Below are positions 8,371-17,596 of a DNA stretch of 64,000 nt, in pieces. Position 1 is the first letter of the stretch; every line of letters begins with the position of its first letter. Made by a program: the position numbers and the translations under genes. Under the pieces are notes generated by a model. The model searched no databases. It was given only the letters and a program-made list of their open reading frames with translations, and was not told the origin of the DNA. Origin of the DNA: Paenibacillus alvei DSM 29 (GTDB taxonomy: Bacteria > Bacillota > Bacilli > Paenibacillales > Paenibacillaceae); assembly GCF_000293805.1 (NCBI RefSeq), contig NZ_AMBZ01000007.1, forward strand, positions 310,001 to 374,000, read 5' to 3'.

Positions 8371-9660
8371 ATGGCTGAGAAAATCGTTATGCCCCAGTTA
8401 GGAGAAAGTGTAACGGAAGGAACCATTTCCAAGTGGCTCGTCAACGTCGGGGATAAAGTCAATAAATACGATCCTGTATGCGAAGTGCTGACAGATAAAG
8501 TGACTGCGGAGGTTCCTTCTACTTTTAGCGGCACGATAACCGAAATTGTCGTTCAAGAAGACGAAACGGTAGCAGTAGGAACTTTGCTCTGCTGTATTGA
8601 GGAGGTAAAAACAAGCGGTTATACCGGGTGAATCCAAGCCAGCTTCTGCCGCCCCATATGAAGAAACCGTTGATACTACCGTACAATCAGCCCGGCAGCA
8701 GCGCTATTCGCCAGCCGTGCTCAAACTGGCGCAAGACAACAACCTCGATCTTTCCCGTATAGAAGGATCAGGCATTGCGGGACGCATCACCCGGAGAGAC
8801 ATCATGCAAATCGTACAAGGAAGGAAACAACCCGAAGACTCCCCAGTTTCGCAAAAGAATCTCCATCTCAGTCGTCATCACGAGCGGCACCATCAATTCC
8901 CGATATTTCACTGCCTTCCGAATCCATTGATGCATGTTCTGTCTTACATGCTACCATTCATCAAACCGACGAGATGATCCCGGTTACCGGCATCCGCAAG
9001 ACGATAGCCAAACGAATGGTACAAAGCAAGCAGGAAATCCCGCACGCATGGCTGATGGTTGAATGCGATGTCACGAATCTGGTTAGTTATCGCAGCCGGA
9101 TCAAAGAAGAGTTTAAGAAAAAAGAAGGACTCCATCTCACTTATTTGCCATTCTTTATTAAGTCAGTAGCGGAAGCTCTGAAGGAATTCCCTATTTTAAA
9201 TTCGCAGTGGACAGACAATCACATCATCGCCAAAAAAGCGGTTCATATCTCGATTGCCGTGGCCACCGAGAATGCCTTATTCGTTCCCGTTATTAAGGAC
9301 GCCGACCAGAAAAGCATTTATGGTCTAGCCAAAGCGATAGACGAATTGATCACGAAAACGAAAGAAGGCAAGTTAACGCAGGCGGATCTAACTGGCGGAA
9401 CGTTTACCGTGAATAACACAGGCTCCTTCGGCTCCGTGCTTTCAGCCCCGATCATCAATCCACCGCAGGTAGCCATTTTGAGTATGGAAGCCATCGTCAA
9501 ACGTCCGATCGTCATCAATAACATGATTGCCGTTCGCGATATGATGAACATTTGTCTTTCCTTGGATCACCGGGTTTTGGACGGTCTTGTGTGCGGCCGC
9601 TTCTTGAAAAGAGTCAAGCAAAAGATTGAAAGCTACGGCACGGACATCGGACTTTATTAA
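8371..9660 (+). CDS. bkdB: Branched-chain 2-oxo acid dehydrogenase E2, two frameshifts
   Basis: Dihydrolipoyl acyltransferase core of the complex. In order: a lipoyl domain with the modified lysine in EVLTDKVTAEVPS, a Pro/Ala linker, the E1/E3-binding domain (RYSPAVLKLAQDNNLDLSRI, GSGIAGRITRRDI), a linker, and the catalytic domain (TGIRKTIAKRMV, AVATENALFVPVI, LDHRVLDG with His and Asp). The coding frame moves by +1 near 8600-8628 and back by -1 near 8840-8848, so the protein is broken as written but complete in content at about 430 residues. GGGAGGAG precedes the ATG at 8371. No E3 gene follows, so E3 must come from elsewhere. Confidence 0.87.
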
Positions 9661-9677
9661 AAAGGAGCGATGAAATC

Positions 9678-10817
9678 ATGCATTTTGATTTAACCGAAGA
9701 ACAGGCCTTGATCAAAAAAATGATGCGCGATTTTTCGGAGGGTGAGGTTGCCCCGGGCGCGGATGAACGGGATCGTACGAAGCAATTTCCGAAGGATGTC
9801 TTCGATAAATTAACGAAGGTAGGCGTCATGGGTCTTCCTTTTCCCGAACAGTATGGCGGCGGGGGAGCGGATACCATTAGCTTTGCTATCGCTGTAGAAG
9901 AATTAAGCCGGGTCTGCGCATCAACGGGCATTACCTATTCCGCTCATATTTCATTAGGCGGAGCACCCATTCATTTATTCGGAACGCACGAGCAAAAGAA
10001 AAAATACTTAACTCCTCTTTGTACAGGGGAATACATGGGCGCGTTTGGACTGACGGAACCGAATGCAGGCTCCGACGCAGGCGGAACCCAAACAACAGCG
10101 AAGTTGAATGGGAGTCAGTGGATCATTTCCGGTTCCAAATGCTTCATTACCAACGCAAGCTTTGCCAAAAACCTGTCGCTCACGGCCGTCACCGATCGCA
10201 CCAAAGGGACGGATGGAATCAGTGCGTTTATCGTGTCTACAGATGCGCCAGGATTTACGGTCATTAACAATTACGAAAAAATGGGGCTGCACGCTTCAAA
10301 TACAACGGAATTAATTTTACAAGATGTAACCGTTCCCAAAGAAAATCTTCTAGGGAAAGAAGGACATGGATACAAGCAATTTTTAGCTACGCTTGACGGA
10401 GGCCGAATTGGTATCGGAGCGATGGCGGTTGGAATTGCCCAAGGGGCTTACGAAAAATCACTCCAATATGCTAAAGAAAGAAAACAGTTTGGACAAAGCT
10501 TATCCTCCTTTCAAGCCATCCAATTCAAGCTGGCTGACATGGCCATGAATATTGAACTGGCACGCACTATGGTGTATAAAGCGGCATGGCTTAAGGATAA
10601 AGGCAGGAAGTTCAAGAAGGAAGCGGCGATGGCCAAATTATTTGCCTCGGAAATATGCATGAAGGCGTGCGATCAAGCCGTTCAGATCCATGGCGGTTAT
10701 GGATATATGAAAGAATACCAGGTCGAGCGGTTCTTCCGGGACGCCAAGCTGCTTGAGATCGGGGAAGGAACTTCGGAAGTGCAACGAATGGTCATTGCAC
10801 GCCAGATCGGTTGTTAA
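9678..10817 (+). CDS. Acyl-CoA dehydrogenase, isovaleryl-CoA type
   Basis: 379 residues, the standard length. FAD-dependent, with the two family signatures GAFGLTEPNAGSDAGG and QIHGGYGYMKEYQVERFFRD, and the catalytic glutamate region near LLEIGEGTSEVQ. It would oxidise isovaleryl-CoA to 3-methylcrotonyl-CoA and pass electrons to ETF. Substrate is inferred from the next genes, which make the carboxylase, hydratase and lyase for that product. The order matches the B. subtilis yngJ-to-yngE cluster in content. AAAGGAGCG precedes the ATG, and the end touches the next gene's ribosome site. Confidence 0.85.
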   Translation: MHFDLTEEQALIKKMMRDFSEGEVAPGADERDRTKQFPKDVFDKLTKVGVMGLPFPEQYGGGGADTISFAIAVEELSRVCASTGITYSAHISLGGAPIHLFGTHEQKKKYLTPLCTGEYMGAFGLTEPNAGSDAGGTQTTAKLNGSQWIISGSKCFITNASFAKNLSLTAVTDRTKGTDGISAFIVSTDAPGFTVINNYEKMGLHASNTTELILQDVTVPKENLLGKEGHGYKQFLATLDGGRIGIGAMAVGIAQGAYEKSLQYAKERKQFGQSLSSFQAIQFKLADMAMNIELARTMVYKAAWLKDKGRKFKKEAAMAKLFASEICMKACDQAVQIHGGYGYMKEYQVERFFRDAKLLEIGEGTSEVQRMVIARQIGC

Positions 10818-10831
10818 AGGGGATCGTGACT

Positions 10832-12178
10832 ATGTTCAAAAAGATTCTAATCGCCAACCGAGGCGAAATTGCAGCTCGAGTGATCCGCACTTGCAAAACG
10901 CTGGGCATTGCCACCGTCAGCATCTACTCGAAAGTGGATAAAGAAGCCCCTCACGTCAAAATGGCGGATGAGGCCTACGAAGTCGGAAATCCCAAAGTAA
11001 CAGACAGCTATTTAAAAATTGACAAAATTTTAGAAATCGCCCTTCTTTCAAAAGCGGATGCGATACACCCCGGCTACGGACTTCTTTCGGAAAATGCGGA
11101 ATTTGCACGCCGTTGCGAGGAAGCCGGTATCGTATTTATCGGTCCATCAGCAGATGTCATTGCCCGTATGGGCAGTAAAATTGAAGCCCGAAACAGCATG
11201 GAACAGGCAGGCGTGCCTGTTGTCCCCGGCATTTCCTTGCCGTTAGCGGATGCGGAAGAAGCGGCACAGGCAGCCAGCCGTATCGGCTATCCGGTTATGC
11301 TGAAAGCCTCGGCCGGCGGTGGCGGCATCGGCATGCAAATCGTAAATAACGAAGCGGAGATGAAGCAAGCATTTGAAGGGAACCAGAAGCGTGCTGCTAA
11401 TTTCTTCGGAGATGGGGCCATGTATCTAGAGAAGGTCGTGGAAAATCCTCGGCATATCGAAATTCAGATTTTGGCTGACGCCCAGGGGAATACCGTCTAC
11501 TTATGGGAGCGGGAATGTTCCATTCAACGGCGTCATCAAAAAGTCGTAGAGGAAGCTCCTTCTGCCTTTTTGGATGAACTCATGCGAGAAAAAATGGGAG
11601 AAGCGGCGGTTAGGGCGGCTAAATCGATTGGATACCGGAATGCCGGAACGATCGAATTTTTAGTCGACGAGCACAAAAATTTCTATTTCCTTGAAATGAA
11701 TACTCGTCTGCAGGTGGAGCATACGATTACAGAAGAGATTACCGGCTTGGACTTGGTTGCAGAGCAGCTGCGAATTGCGGCAGGACATTCTTTGAACTTT
11801 GGTCAATCTGATGTGAAACGCGAAGGCCATGCGATTGAAGTACGGATTTATGCGGAAGATCCGAAGACGTTCTTCCCATCTCCAGGAGTAATTACAAAGT
11901 TTTCCACACCTGAAGGAGAAGGAATCCGCCATGAGCTGGCTGTACACGATGGTTCTGTGGTCACGCCCTTCTATGATCCGATGATTGCGAAGCTGATCGT
12001 CAAAGGGAAGGATCGCAATGAAGCGATTGATCGGCTTCAACAGGCGCTGGCCGAGTATCAGGTTGAAGGCATCAAGACAAACATCCCAATGCTGCAAGAA
12101 GTCACCGGGCATCCAGCATTCCGTTCAGGCGATACAACAACAGGCTTTGTTGCGAAATATGTACTGGAGCAGACATGA
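10832..12178 (+). CDS. Biotin carboxylase subunit of an acyl-CoA carboxylase
   Basis: 448 residues, AccC-like. It has the N-terminal ILIANRGEIAARVIRTCKTL, the ATP-grasp glycine loop KASAGGGGIGM, the RDCSIQRRHQKV-like box (ERECSIQRRHQKVVEEAP) and the catalytic EMNTRLQVEH. It carboxylates biotin with ATP and bicarbonate. With the separate 70-residue carrier at 12242 and the carboxyltransferase at 14233 it should form a three-part methylcrotonyl-CoA carboxylase, as in B. subtilis YngH/YngHB/YngE. The start is the ATG at 10832 (AAAGGGG, 10 nt); the upstream in-frame start at 10811 overlaps the dehydrogenase. A housekeeping ACC role is less likely in this operon. Confidence 0.88.
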   Translation: MFKKILIANRGEIAARVIRTCKTLGIATVSIYSKVDKEAPHVKMADEAYEVGNPKVTDSYLKIDKILEIALLSKADAIHPGYGLLSENAEFARRCEEAGIVFIGPSADVIARMGSKIEARNSMEQAGVPVVPGISLPLADAEEAAQAASRIGYPVMLKASAGGGGIGMQIVNNEAEMKQAFEGNQKRAANFFGDGAMYLEKVVENPRHIEIQILADAQGNTVYLWERECSIQRRHQKVVEEAPSAFLDELMREKMGEAAVRAAKSIGYRNAGTIEFLVDEHKNFYFLEMNTRLQVEHTITEEITGLDLVAEQLRIAAGHSLNFGQSDVKREGHAIEVRIYAEDPKTFFPSPGVITKFSTPEGEGIRHELAVHDGSVVTPFYDPMIAKLIVKGKDRNEAIDRLQQALAEYQVEGIKTNIPMLQEVTGHPAFRSGDTTTGFVAKYVLEQT

Positions 12179-12241
12179 CTTGATTGGATAAGGCCTCGGC
12201 GAGTTACCGAAAGGCTATTCGTAAAAAAGGAGGTTATTCAG

Positions 12242-12454
12242 ATGAGCAAAATCGTGGCGGTTATGGCGGGGAATGTATATAAGATTCTTGTCAAGCCTGG
12301 GGATCAAGTCGAGGCAGGACAAAATGTGGTCGTGTTGGAATCGATGAAAATGGAGATTTCCATTACATCTGGCACCGGAGGGACGGTAAACAAGGTCAAC
12401 GTGAGCGAAGGCGACTTTGTTGATGAGGGAGAGCTGCTGATCGAGTTGGATTAA
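12242..12454 (+). CDS. Biotin/lipoyl carrier protein (free BCCP-like)
   Basis: A 70-residue stand-alone biotinyl domain. The biotin lysine lies in VLESMKMEISI, with the usual glycine turns (KPGDQVEAGQNV and SEGDFVDEGELLIEL) about 30 residues either side. A very strong AAGGAGG site is 8 nt before the ATG. It shuttles carboxybiotin between the biotin carboxylase just upstream and the carboxyltransferase downstream. Its size matches B. subtilis YngHB and not the longer AccB. Confidence 0.9.
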   Translation: MSKIVAVMAGNVYKILVKPGDQVEAGQNVVVLESMKMEISITSGTGGTVNKVNVSEGDFVDEGELLIELD

Positions 12455-12477
12455 ACGGATGCTGGGGGTTGGGGGAG

Positions 12478-13380
12478 ATGAACTGGCCGGCGAGTGTGAC
12501 GATCAAAGAGGTGGGTCCAAGGGACGGATTGCAAAATGAGAAGGTGTTCGTTGCAACAGAAGATAAAATCGCTTGGATCAACCAATTGTCCGGTACCGGA
12601 ATGAAATCCTTAGAAATCACTTCATTTGTGAATCCGAGGTGGATTCCAGCGCTGGCAGATGCCGCTGAAGTTGCAAAAGGAATTAAGCGTATGCCTGGCA
12701 TTACGTATTCGGCGCTTGTTCCGAATCGGCAGGGCTTGGAGCGAGCACTTGAAGCCAACGTGGATGAAGCGGCCGTCTTTATGTCTGCCAGCGAGACCCA
12801 TAATCAAAGGAATATAAACAAGTCAATAAGCATTACTTTTCCCATTCTGCGAGAAGTTGTGCAAGCTGCTCTTTCCGCAGGAAAGTCAGTCCGCGGTTAT
12901 GTATCAACGGTCTTTGGCTGTCCTTATGAAGGGCCTGTTTCTATCGACGAGGTCATCCGAGTATCGGATAAATTGTTCGAAATGGGGATAAGCGAGTTAT
13001 CTCTAGGGGATACAATCGGCATTGCAAATCCAAAGCAGGTACAAGACATATTGGGTATGCTTCTAAAGCGTTTTGATGCCAAGAAACTGGCTCTGCACTT
13101 TCACGATACGCGTGGAACGGCACTGGCTAATATTCTGGTGTCCATGGACATGGGGATCACAACATTCGATGCCTCTGTCGGAGGACTGGGAGGGTGCCCG
13201 TATGCCCCTGGAGCCTCCGGCAATGTCGCTTCGGAAGATTTGCTTTTCATGCTGGATGCGATGGGGATTCAGACGGGGGTAAATCAGGAAAAGCTGCTCT
13301 CCGCGGCGCGCTTTATTCAGGAGAAGATCGGAAGAACGTTGCCGAGCCGGAATTTACAGGTCGACAGCTCGAACGAATAA
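12478..13380 (+). CDS. Hydroxymethylglutaryl-CoA lyase
   Basis: 300 residues, DRE-TIM metallolyase. It shows VTIKEVGPRDGLQNE at the start (metal/Arg site), the HMGL loop GLGGCPYAPGASGN with the catalytic Cys, and LHFHDTRGTALAN with metal-binding histidines. It cleaves HMG-CoA to acetoacetate and acetyl-CoA, the last step of leucine breakdown. I place the start at the ATG (MNWPASVTIKEV) because relatives begin there; a TTG nine bases earlier is possible. The ribosome site is G-rich and ambiguous. Confidence 0.9.
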   Translation: MNWPASVTIKEVGPRDGLQNEKVFVATEDKIAWINQLSGTGMKSLEITSFVNPRWIPALADAAEVAKGIKRMPGITYSALVPNRQGLERALEANVDEAAVFMSASETHNQRNINKSISITFPILREVVQAALSAGKSVRGYVSTVFGCPYEGPVSIDEVIRVSDKLFEMGISELSLGDTIGIANPKQVQDILGMLLKRFDAKKLALHFHDTRGTALANILVSMDMGITTFDASVGGLGGCPYAPGASGNVASEDLLFMLDAMGIQTGVNQEKLLSAARFIQEKIGRTLPSRNLQVDSSNE

Positions 13381-13418
13381 GCAGGTGCATGATTGGGTTC
13401 AGGGAAAGAGGGGCGATC

Positions 13419-14201
13419 ATGGAAAAAGCCGTATTAGTCTCTAACAGGGGAAATGGAATTGTGCTCATCACGTTGAACCGGCCGGAAGCCGCCAATTCGT
13501 TATCAATCAAGATGCTCGAACAATTGCGTGATGCGGCAGCGGCATGTAAATTGGATCGGACTGTTCGCTGTATCGTAATCACAGGCACTGGCGAGAAAGC
13601 ATTTTGCGCAGGGGCCGATTTAAAAGAACGCACAGGCATGGACATGAACCAGGTACGCAGAACGGTATCTTTCATTCGCGAAACCATCAATGATGTAGAA
13701 GCCTTGCCCCAGCCTGTCATTGCCGCCATGAACGGAGCCGCTGTTGGCGGGGGAATGGAAGTGGCGTTGGCCTGTGACATTCGGATTGCCTCTACAACCG
13801 CCACATTCGCCCTTGCGGAGACTTCGCTCGGGATTATTCCCGGCGCTGGAGGAACGCAACGGCTGCCGAGGCTGATCGGGAAGGGGCGCGCGAAGGAACT
13901 CATTTTCACGGCAAGAAAAATCGATGCCGAAGAAGCAAGGAACATCGGGCTGGTAGAGGCTGTGTCTCCGCCTGAATTCCTGCTCGATAAGGCCTTAGAA
14001 ATGGCGGGCCGTATTGTTCGAAATGCTCCAATCGCTGTGACCCAGGCCAAATTTGCTATCGATAAGGGAATGGAAGTGGAGCTGAACACCGGGCTGGCGA
14101 TTGAGCAGCATGCATATGAAGCGACGATTCCGACAAAGGATCGCTTGGAAGGACTGCAGGCGTTCAAAGAGAAACGTCCTCCCATATTTAAGGGCGAGTA
14201 A
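13419..14201 (+). CDS. Enoyl-CoA hydratase/isomerase, methylglutaconyl-CoA hydratase type
   Basis: 260 residues, crotonase fold. It carries the oxyanion-hole segments GEKAFCAGADLKER and MNGAAVGGGMEVALACDIR, and the catalytic Glu in ALAETSLGIIPGAGGTQRLP. In this operon it should hydrate 3-methylglutaconyl-CoA to HMG-CoA. The ATG at 13419 has AGGGAAAGAGGGG upstream; a longer in-frame extension back to 13194 overlaps the lyase in another frame and is not credible. It is equivalent in position to B. subtilis YngF. Confidence 0.87.
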   Translation: MEKAVLVSNRGNGIVLITLNRPEAANSLSIKMLEQLRDAAAACKLDRTVRCIVITGTGEKAFCAGADLKERTGMDMNQVRRTVSFIRETINDVEALPQPVIAAMNGAAVGGGMEVALACDIRIASTTATFALAETSLGIIPGAGGTQRLPRLIGKGRAKELIFTARKIDAEEARNIGLVEAVSPPEFLLDKALEMAGRIVRNAPIAVTQAKFAIDKGMEVELNTGLAIEQHAYEATIPTKDRLEGLQAFKEKRPPIFKGE

Positions 14202-14232
14202 CAAGCATGTCGCAGATAAGGAGGAATAGGGG

Positions 14233-15773
14233 ATGTCCATCGAATTCAATCCGGAGGAGCTGCAGGAACGTGTTTCACGAATCCTCAAAGGAGGGGATCC
14301 ATCTTATCATCAAAAGAATGCAGATAAAGGGAAGCGATTTGTGCGCGATCGGTTGAAGCTATTGTTTGATCCGGGTTTCGAGCTGGAGGATGCATTGTTC
14401 GCTAACTGCGCTGCAGAAGATCTTCCGGCGGATGGTGTCGTTACGGCGATTGGAAAAATGAACGGGAGAACCGTGTGTGTAATGGCCAATGATTCTACCG
14501 TAAAAGCCGGTTCTTGGGGATCGCGTACGGTAGAGAAGATCATTCGAATCCAAGAGACGGCGGAGAAAATGAGAGTTCCGTTGATTTATCTCGTGGATTC
14601 AGCAGGTGCCCGCATTACAGATCAGGTCGAGATGTTTCCCGGCAGGCGCGGAGCTGGCCGTATTTTTTACAATCAAGTCAAATTGTCGGGCAAAATCCCT
14701 CAAATCTGCCTGCTGTTCGGCCCTTCGGCTGCGGGCGGAGCCTACATTCCGGCATTTTGCGATATCGTGATTATGGTAGATGGAAATGCATCGATGTATC
14801 TCGGATCCCCGCGAATGGCGGAGATGGTGATCGGAGAAAAGGTTACGCTGGAAGAGATGGGCGGAGCTCATATGCACTGCTCGATTTCCGGGTGCGGGGA
14901 TGTACTGGCAAAAACCGAAGAAGAAGCCATTTTGATGGCGCGGCGATATCTTTCCTATTTTCCCTCCCATTTTTCTGAACAACCGCCGGTCGCAGAACCA
15001 GTGGCACCACCATTCTTTGAAAAATCATTGGAAGAGCTCATCCCGACTAATCAGAATGCCCCGTTCAATATGTATGACCTGATTGATCGGATTATCGACG
15101 AGGAATCATTCTTTGAGATAAAGAAGCTGTTTGCCGGAGAGCTCATTACAGGATTGGCCCGAATGAACGGAAAACCAGTCGGGATTATTGCCAATCAGCC
15201 GCGGGTGAAGGGAGGCGTGCTGTTCCTTGATTCAGCGGATAAGGCAGCCAGATTTTATTACCCTTTGCGATGCATTTCATATCCCGCTTCTATTTCTTGC
15301 CGACGTCCCCCGGTTTTATGATCGGCACGAAGGTGGAGCGAGCAGGAATTATCCGCCATGGGGCGAAAATGATATCAGCTATGTCCGAAGCAACCGTGCC
15401 TAAAATTTCGGTAATCGTTCGCAAAGCGTACGGAGCAGGCCTTTATGCGATGGCTGGTCCAGCATTTGAACCAGATTGTTGTCTTGCACTGCCTACAGCC
15501 CAAATCGCGGTGATGGGGCCAGAGGCCGCAGTCAACGCCGTATATGCCAATAAAATTGCGGGGCTTCCTGAAAACGAGCGAGCTGCCTTTATCGAACAAA
15601 AGCGTGAGGAATATAAACAGGACATTGATATTTACCGGCTAGCCTCGGAAATGATTATTGACGGAATTATTCCTGCCAATTCGCTGCGTACCGAGTTAGT
15701 AAACCGTTTCGATGCTTATTCATCAAAGGCTGTCTTCTTCTCAGAGCGCAAGCACCCGGTAAATCCGGTTTAA
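14233..15773 (+). CDS. Acyl-CoA carboxyltransferase (methylcrotonyl-CoA carboxylase beta type), two frameshifts
   Basis: About 513 residues when joined. The N-terminal crotonase-like half has LIYLVDSAGARI and FGPSAAGGAYIPAFCD. The C-terminal half has GVLFLDSADKAARF, PGFMIGTKVERAGIIRHGA and YGAGLYAMAGPAFEP. The frame shifts twice within about 50 bp: an extra T in the TTTT at 15253-15256 and an extra C in the C run near 15304-15308. Removing both restores AARFITLCDAFHIPLLFLAD then VPGFMIG. It moves the carboxyl group from biotin to 3-methylcrotonyl-CoA; propionyl-CoA carboxylase beta is the alternative. AAGGAGG precedes the ATG. Last gene of the operon. Confidence 0.87.
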
Positions 15774-15789
15774 ACCATCGACATTTTCG

Positions 15790-15827
15790 AACAGCACCAA
15801 GCGTTTAGCGGCGCGAGGTGCTGTTTT
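15790..15827 (+). terminator. Terminator of the branched-chain operon
   Basis: AACAGCACC and GGTGCTGTT arms with an 18-nt loop and a T5 tail, right after the carboxyltransferase. Confidence 0.75.
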
Positions 15828-15918
15828 TGGCGTGTCAAGCATATCATGATCTTGAGCCAAGGGATGAATGGTTTGGATACCACTTTGCCTGTAGGGGAAG
15901 GAGGAAGATCCGGATCAG

Positions 15919-16815
15919 ATGGATATTAAACAGCTTCATTATTTTGCAGAAGTAGCCAAGCATAAAAATTTTACAAAAGCTTCGCAGGTTTTGTTTGTTT
16001 CTCAGCCATCTATCAGTAAGATGATCAAAAGTCTCGAGGATGAGTTGGGCGTTACTTTGCTTGATCGTTCCGACAGGGAGATTGTACTCACCGATACAGG
16101 CAAGCTGGTTAACGAGAAGGCTTTGAAAATTTTACAGATGCTAGAGGATTTATCTTCTTCTGTAAATGAACTGGTTCACGTGCAAAGAGGAAAAGTGACA
16201 ATGGGGATCATGCCTACAATCAGCGCATTGCTTTTCCCAAAAATCATTGCCGGATTCAAGAAGAGATATCCCAAGATTGAGATTCAAATGGTAGAATACA
16301 GCGCGAAACAAGTAATGATGCAGATGGAGCAAGGAAATATCGATTTTGGGGTCACGGTGCTGCCGGTGAACACACGTTTGTATCGAACGGTTTCCTTATT
16401 AACGGAAGAACTGGTAGTCATCGTGAGCAGTCATCATTGGCTGGCCGGGAGAAAATCCGTCAGCTTGACCGAATTACAGAATGAGCCGTTCATACTGTTC
16501 ACCAAGGAATTTGCCCTTCATGACGTAGTAGAGCAAGCATGCTTGCAGGCTGGGTTCGAACCCAAGGTCGCTCATTTGACCTCTCTATGGGATTTCTGTT
16601 GCGAGATGGTAGCTTCGCAACTAGGAATATCATTGATTCCGCGGTCGATGGCGAACCGTTTGCACCATCTTGCCATTCATGCCGTTACCGTCTCTCAACC
16701 GGAAATTGCTTGGGAGTTGGCTCTCATTTATCCTCGGGATAAATATCTTTCATATGCATCCCGCGCGTTTATCTCCTATCTCAAGGCCAATCCGCCGAAT
16801 CATCCAGGATTATGA
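15919..16815 (+). CDS. LysR-family transcription regulator
   Basis: 298 residues. A winged helix-turn-helix at the start (DIKQLHYFAEVAKHKNFTKA, SQPSISKMIKSLEDELG) is followed by a substrate-binding domain of LysR type. The closest group that I recognise is CidR/YwbI-like. GAAGGAGG lies 14 nt before the ATG. It is in the same direction as the leucine operon but after a terminator; it could control it through an acyl-CoA or acid ligand, which is inference only. Confidence 0.8.
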   Translation: MDIKQLHYFAEVAKHKNFTKASQVLFVSQPSISKMIKSLEDELGVTLLDRSDREIVLTDTGKLVNEKALKILQMLEDLSSSVNELVHVQRGKVTMGIMPTISALLFPKIIAGFKKRYPKIEIQMVEYSAKQVMMQMEQGNIDFGVTVLPVNTRLYRTVSLLTEELVVIVSSHHWLAGRKSVSLTELQNEPFILFTKEFALHDVVEQACLQAGFEPKVAHLTSLWDFCCEMVASQLGISLIPRSMANRLHHLAIHAVTVSQPEIAWELALIYPRDKYLSYASRAFISYLKANPPNHPGL

Positions 16816-16906
16816 ACAGTGGCTAATTCCAATATGAATACGGAACTCTCGGAAAATGGAATTGGCGGGCAACAGATGACTGAAGGGATTGGATGAAGCG
16901 GAGTCC

Positions 16907-16926
16907 AAAACCTATCATAAGGTTTT
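16907..16926 (+). terminator. Weak hairpin after LysR gene
   Basis: AAAACCT and AGGTTTT arms with a 6-nt loop, short and without a clean T tail. Confidence 0.35.
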
Positions 16927-16995
16927 AGACTCATTATCGGAAACTTCAACCAATCGTCATTGAATTACGGAAAATATAAAAGCGAAAGGGTGCAT

Positions 16996-17181
16996 TTATT
17001 TCACTTTGCAATTTTTTATGCCAAGAACCGCATTCGCCGGACAATAGCGGGTTGTGCCTGTAATGATCGGGGCCAATCCAATTAATCCCCACCATCTTCT
17101 ATAATAAAGTCCCGCAAAGATGATTGCAGCTCCAATCGAGATTCGAATCGCTTGTTCTGTTTTACCAACATTACATTTCAA
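16996..17181 (-). CDS. DUF2892 (YgaP-like) small membrane protein
   Basis: 61 residues with two hydrophobic helices. It shows the DUF2892 pattern MKCNVGKTEQAIRISIGAAI near the start, a short loop, then GLIGLAPIITGTTRYCPANA with the family's late Cys-Pro. A TTG start at 17179-17181 is chosen because GGAGGTG lies 7 nt upstream. Relatives are often linked to rhodanese or sulfur genes, but none is adjacent. Leftward single gene. Confidence 0.75.
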   Translation of the reverse strand: MKCNVGKTEQAIRISIGAAIIFAGLYYRRWWGLIGLAPIITGTTRYCPANAVLGIKNCKVK

Positions 17182-17306
17182 GTTTTTCCACCTCCGTAAG
17201 CGAAGTCAATTTGCTCAAACACATATTAAAGTTACCGCATAATTATGGTTTGAAATAGGGTGCATTCTCATGCGTGGAATAGATTGGCTAATCTAGGTTC
17301 AAACAC

Positions 17307-17338
17307 ACTCTCCTAATGGGCTGTTAGGGGAGTTTTTT
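17307..17338 (+). terminator. Stand-alone terminator
   Basis: ACTCTCCTAA pairs with TTAGGGGAGT around TGGGCTG, with a T6 tail. No rightward gene ends nearby, so it may shield the cytolysin from read-through. Confidence 0.65.
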
Positions 17339-17550
17339 ATTTGATTCTTTCTTAATGGTTATATATGGTGGTTATGTGTTATATATACAAAATCATGTTT
17401 AATAAGAAAACCCATATATGGAATGTATTATGATATATACTCGAATTAGACTCAAAAAAATTTTATTCCTGTCATAAAAGTTATGAAATTTCGTATTCTT
17501 TCTATTTATAAATATAAAAAATTCATACCAAATTACCGATAAAAAATTAA

Positions 17551-17570
17551 TGTAGTACATTAGTACTACA
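17551..17570 (+). promoter_or_regulatory. Perfect 8-bp hairpin before the cytolysin ribosome site
   Basis: TGTAGTAC-ATTA-GTACTACA is an exact palindrome ending about 14 nt before the AAAAGGGGATC ribosome site. It could be an operator or a 5-prime mRNA stabilising hairpin. The 250 bp upstream is strongly AT-rich and holds the promoter; a TTGATT at 17341 may be a -35, but the -10 is unclear. Confidence 0.45.
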
Positions 17571-17596
17571 AATTTACATAAAAAGGGGATCACTGT

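Noticed and set aside
13313-14185. 290-codon reverse-strand frame
   Set aside because: It is fully antisense to the enoyl-CoA hydratase, Ser/Ala-rich in the manner of mirror frames, and has no ribosome site.
17340-17596. PlcR box before the cytolysin gene
   Set aside because: TATG and CATA elements occur, but no segment fits TATGNANNNNTNCATA.
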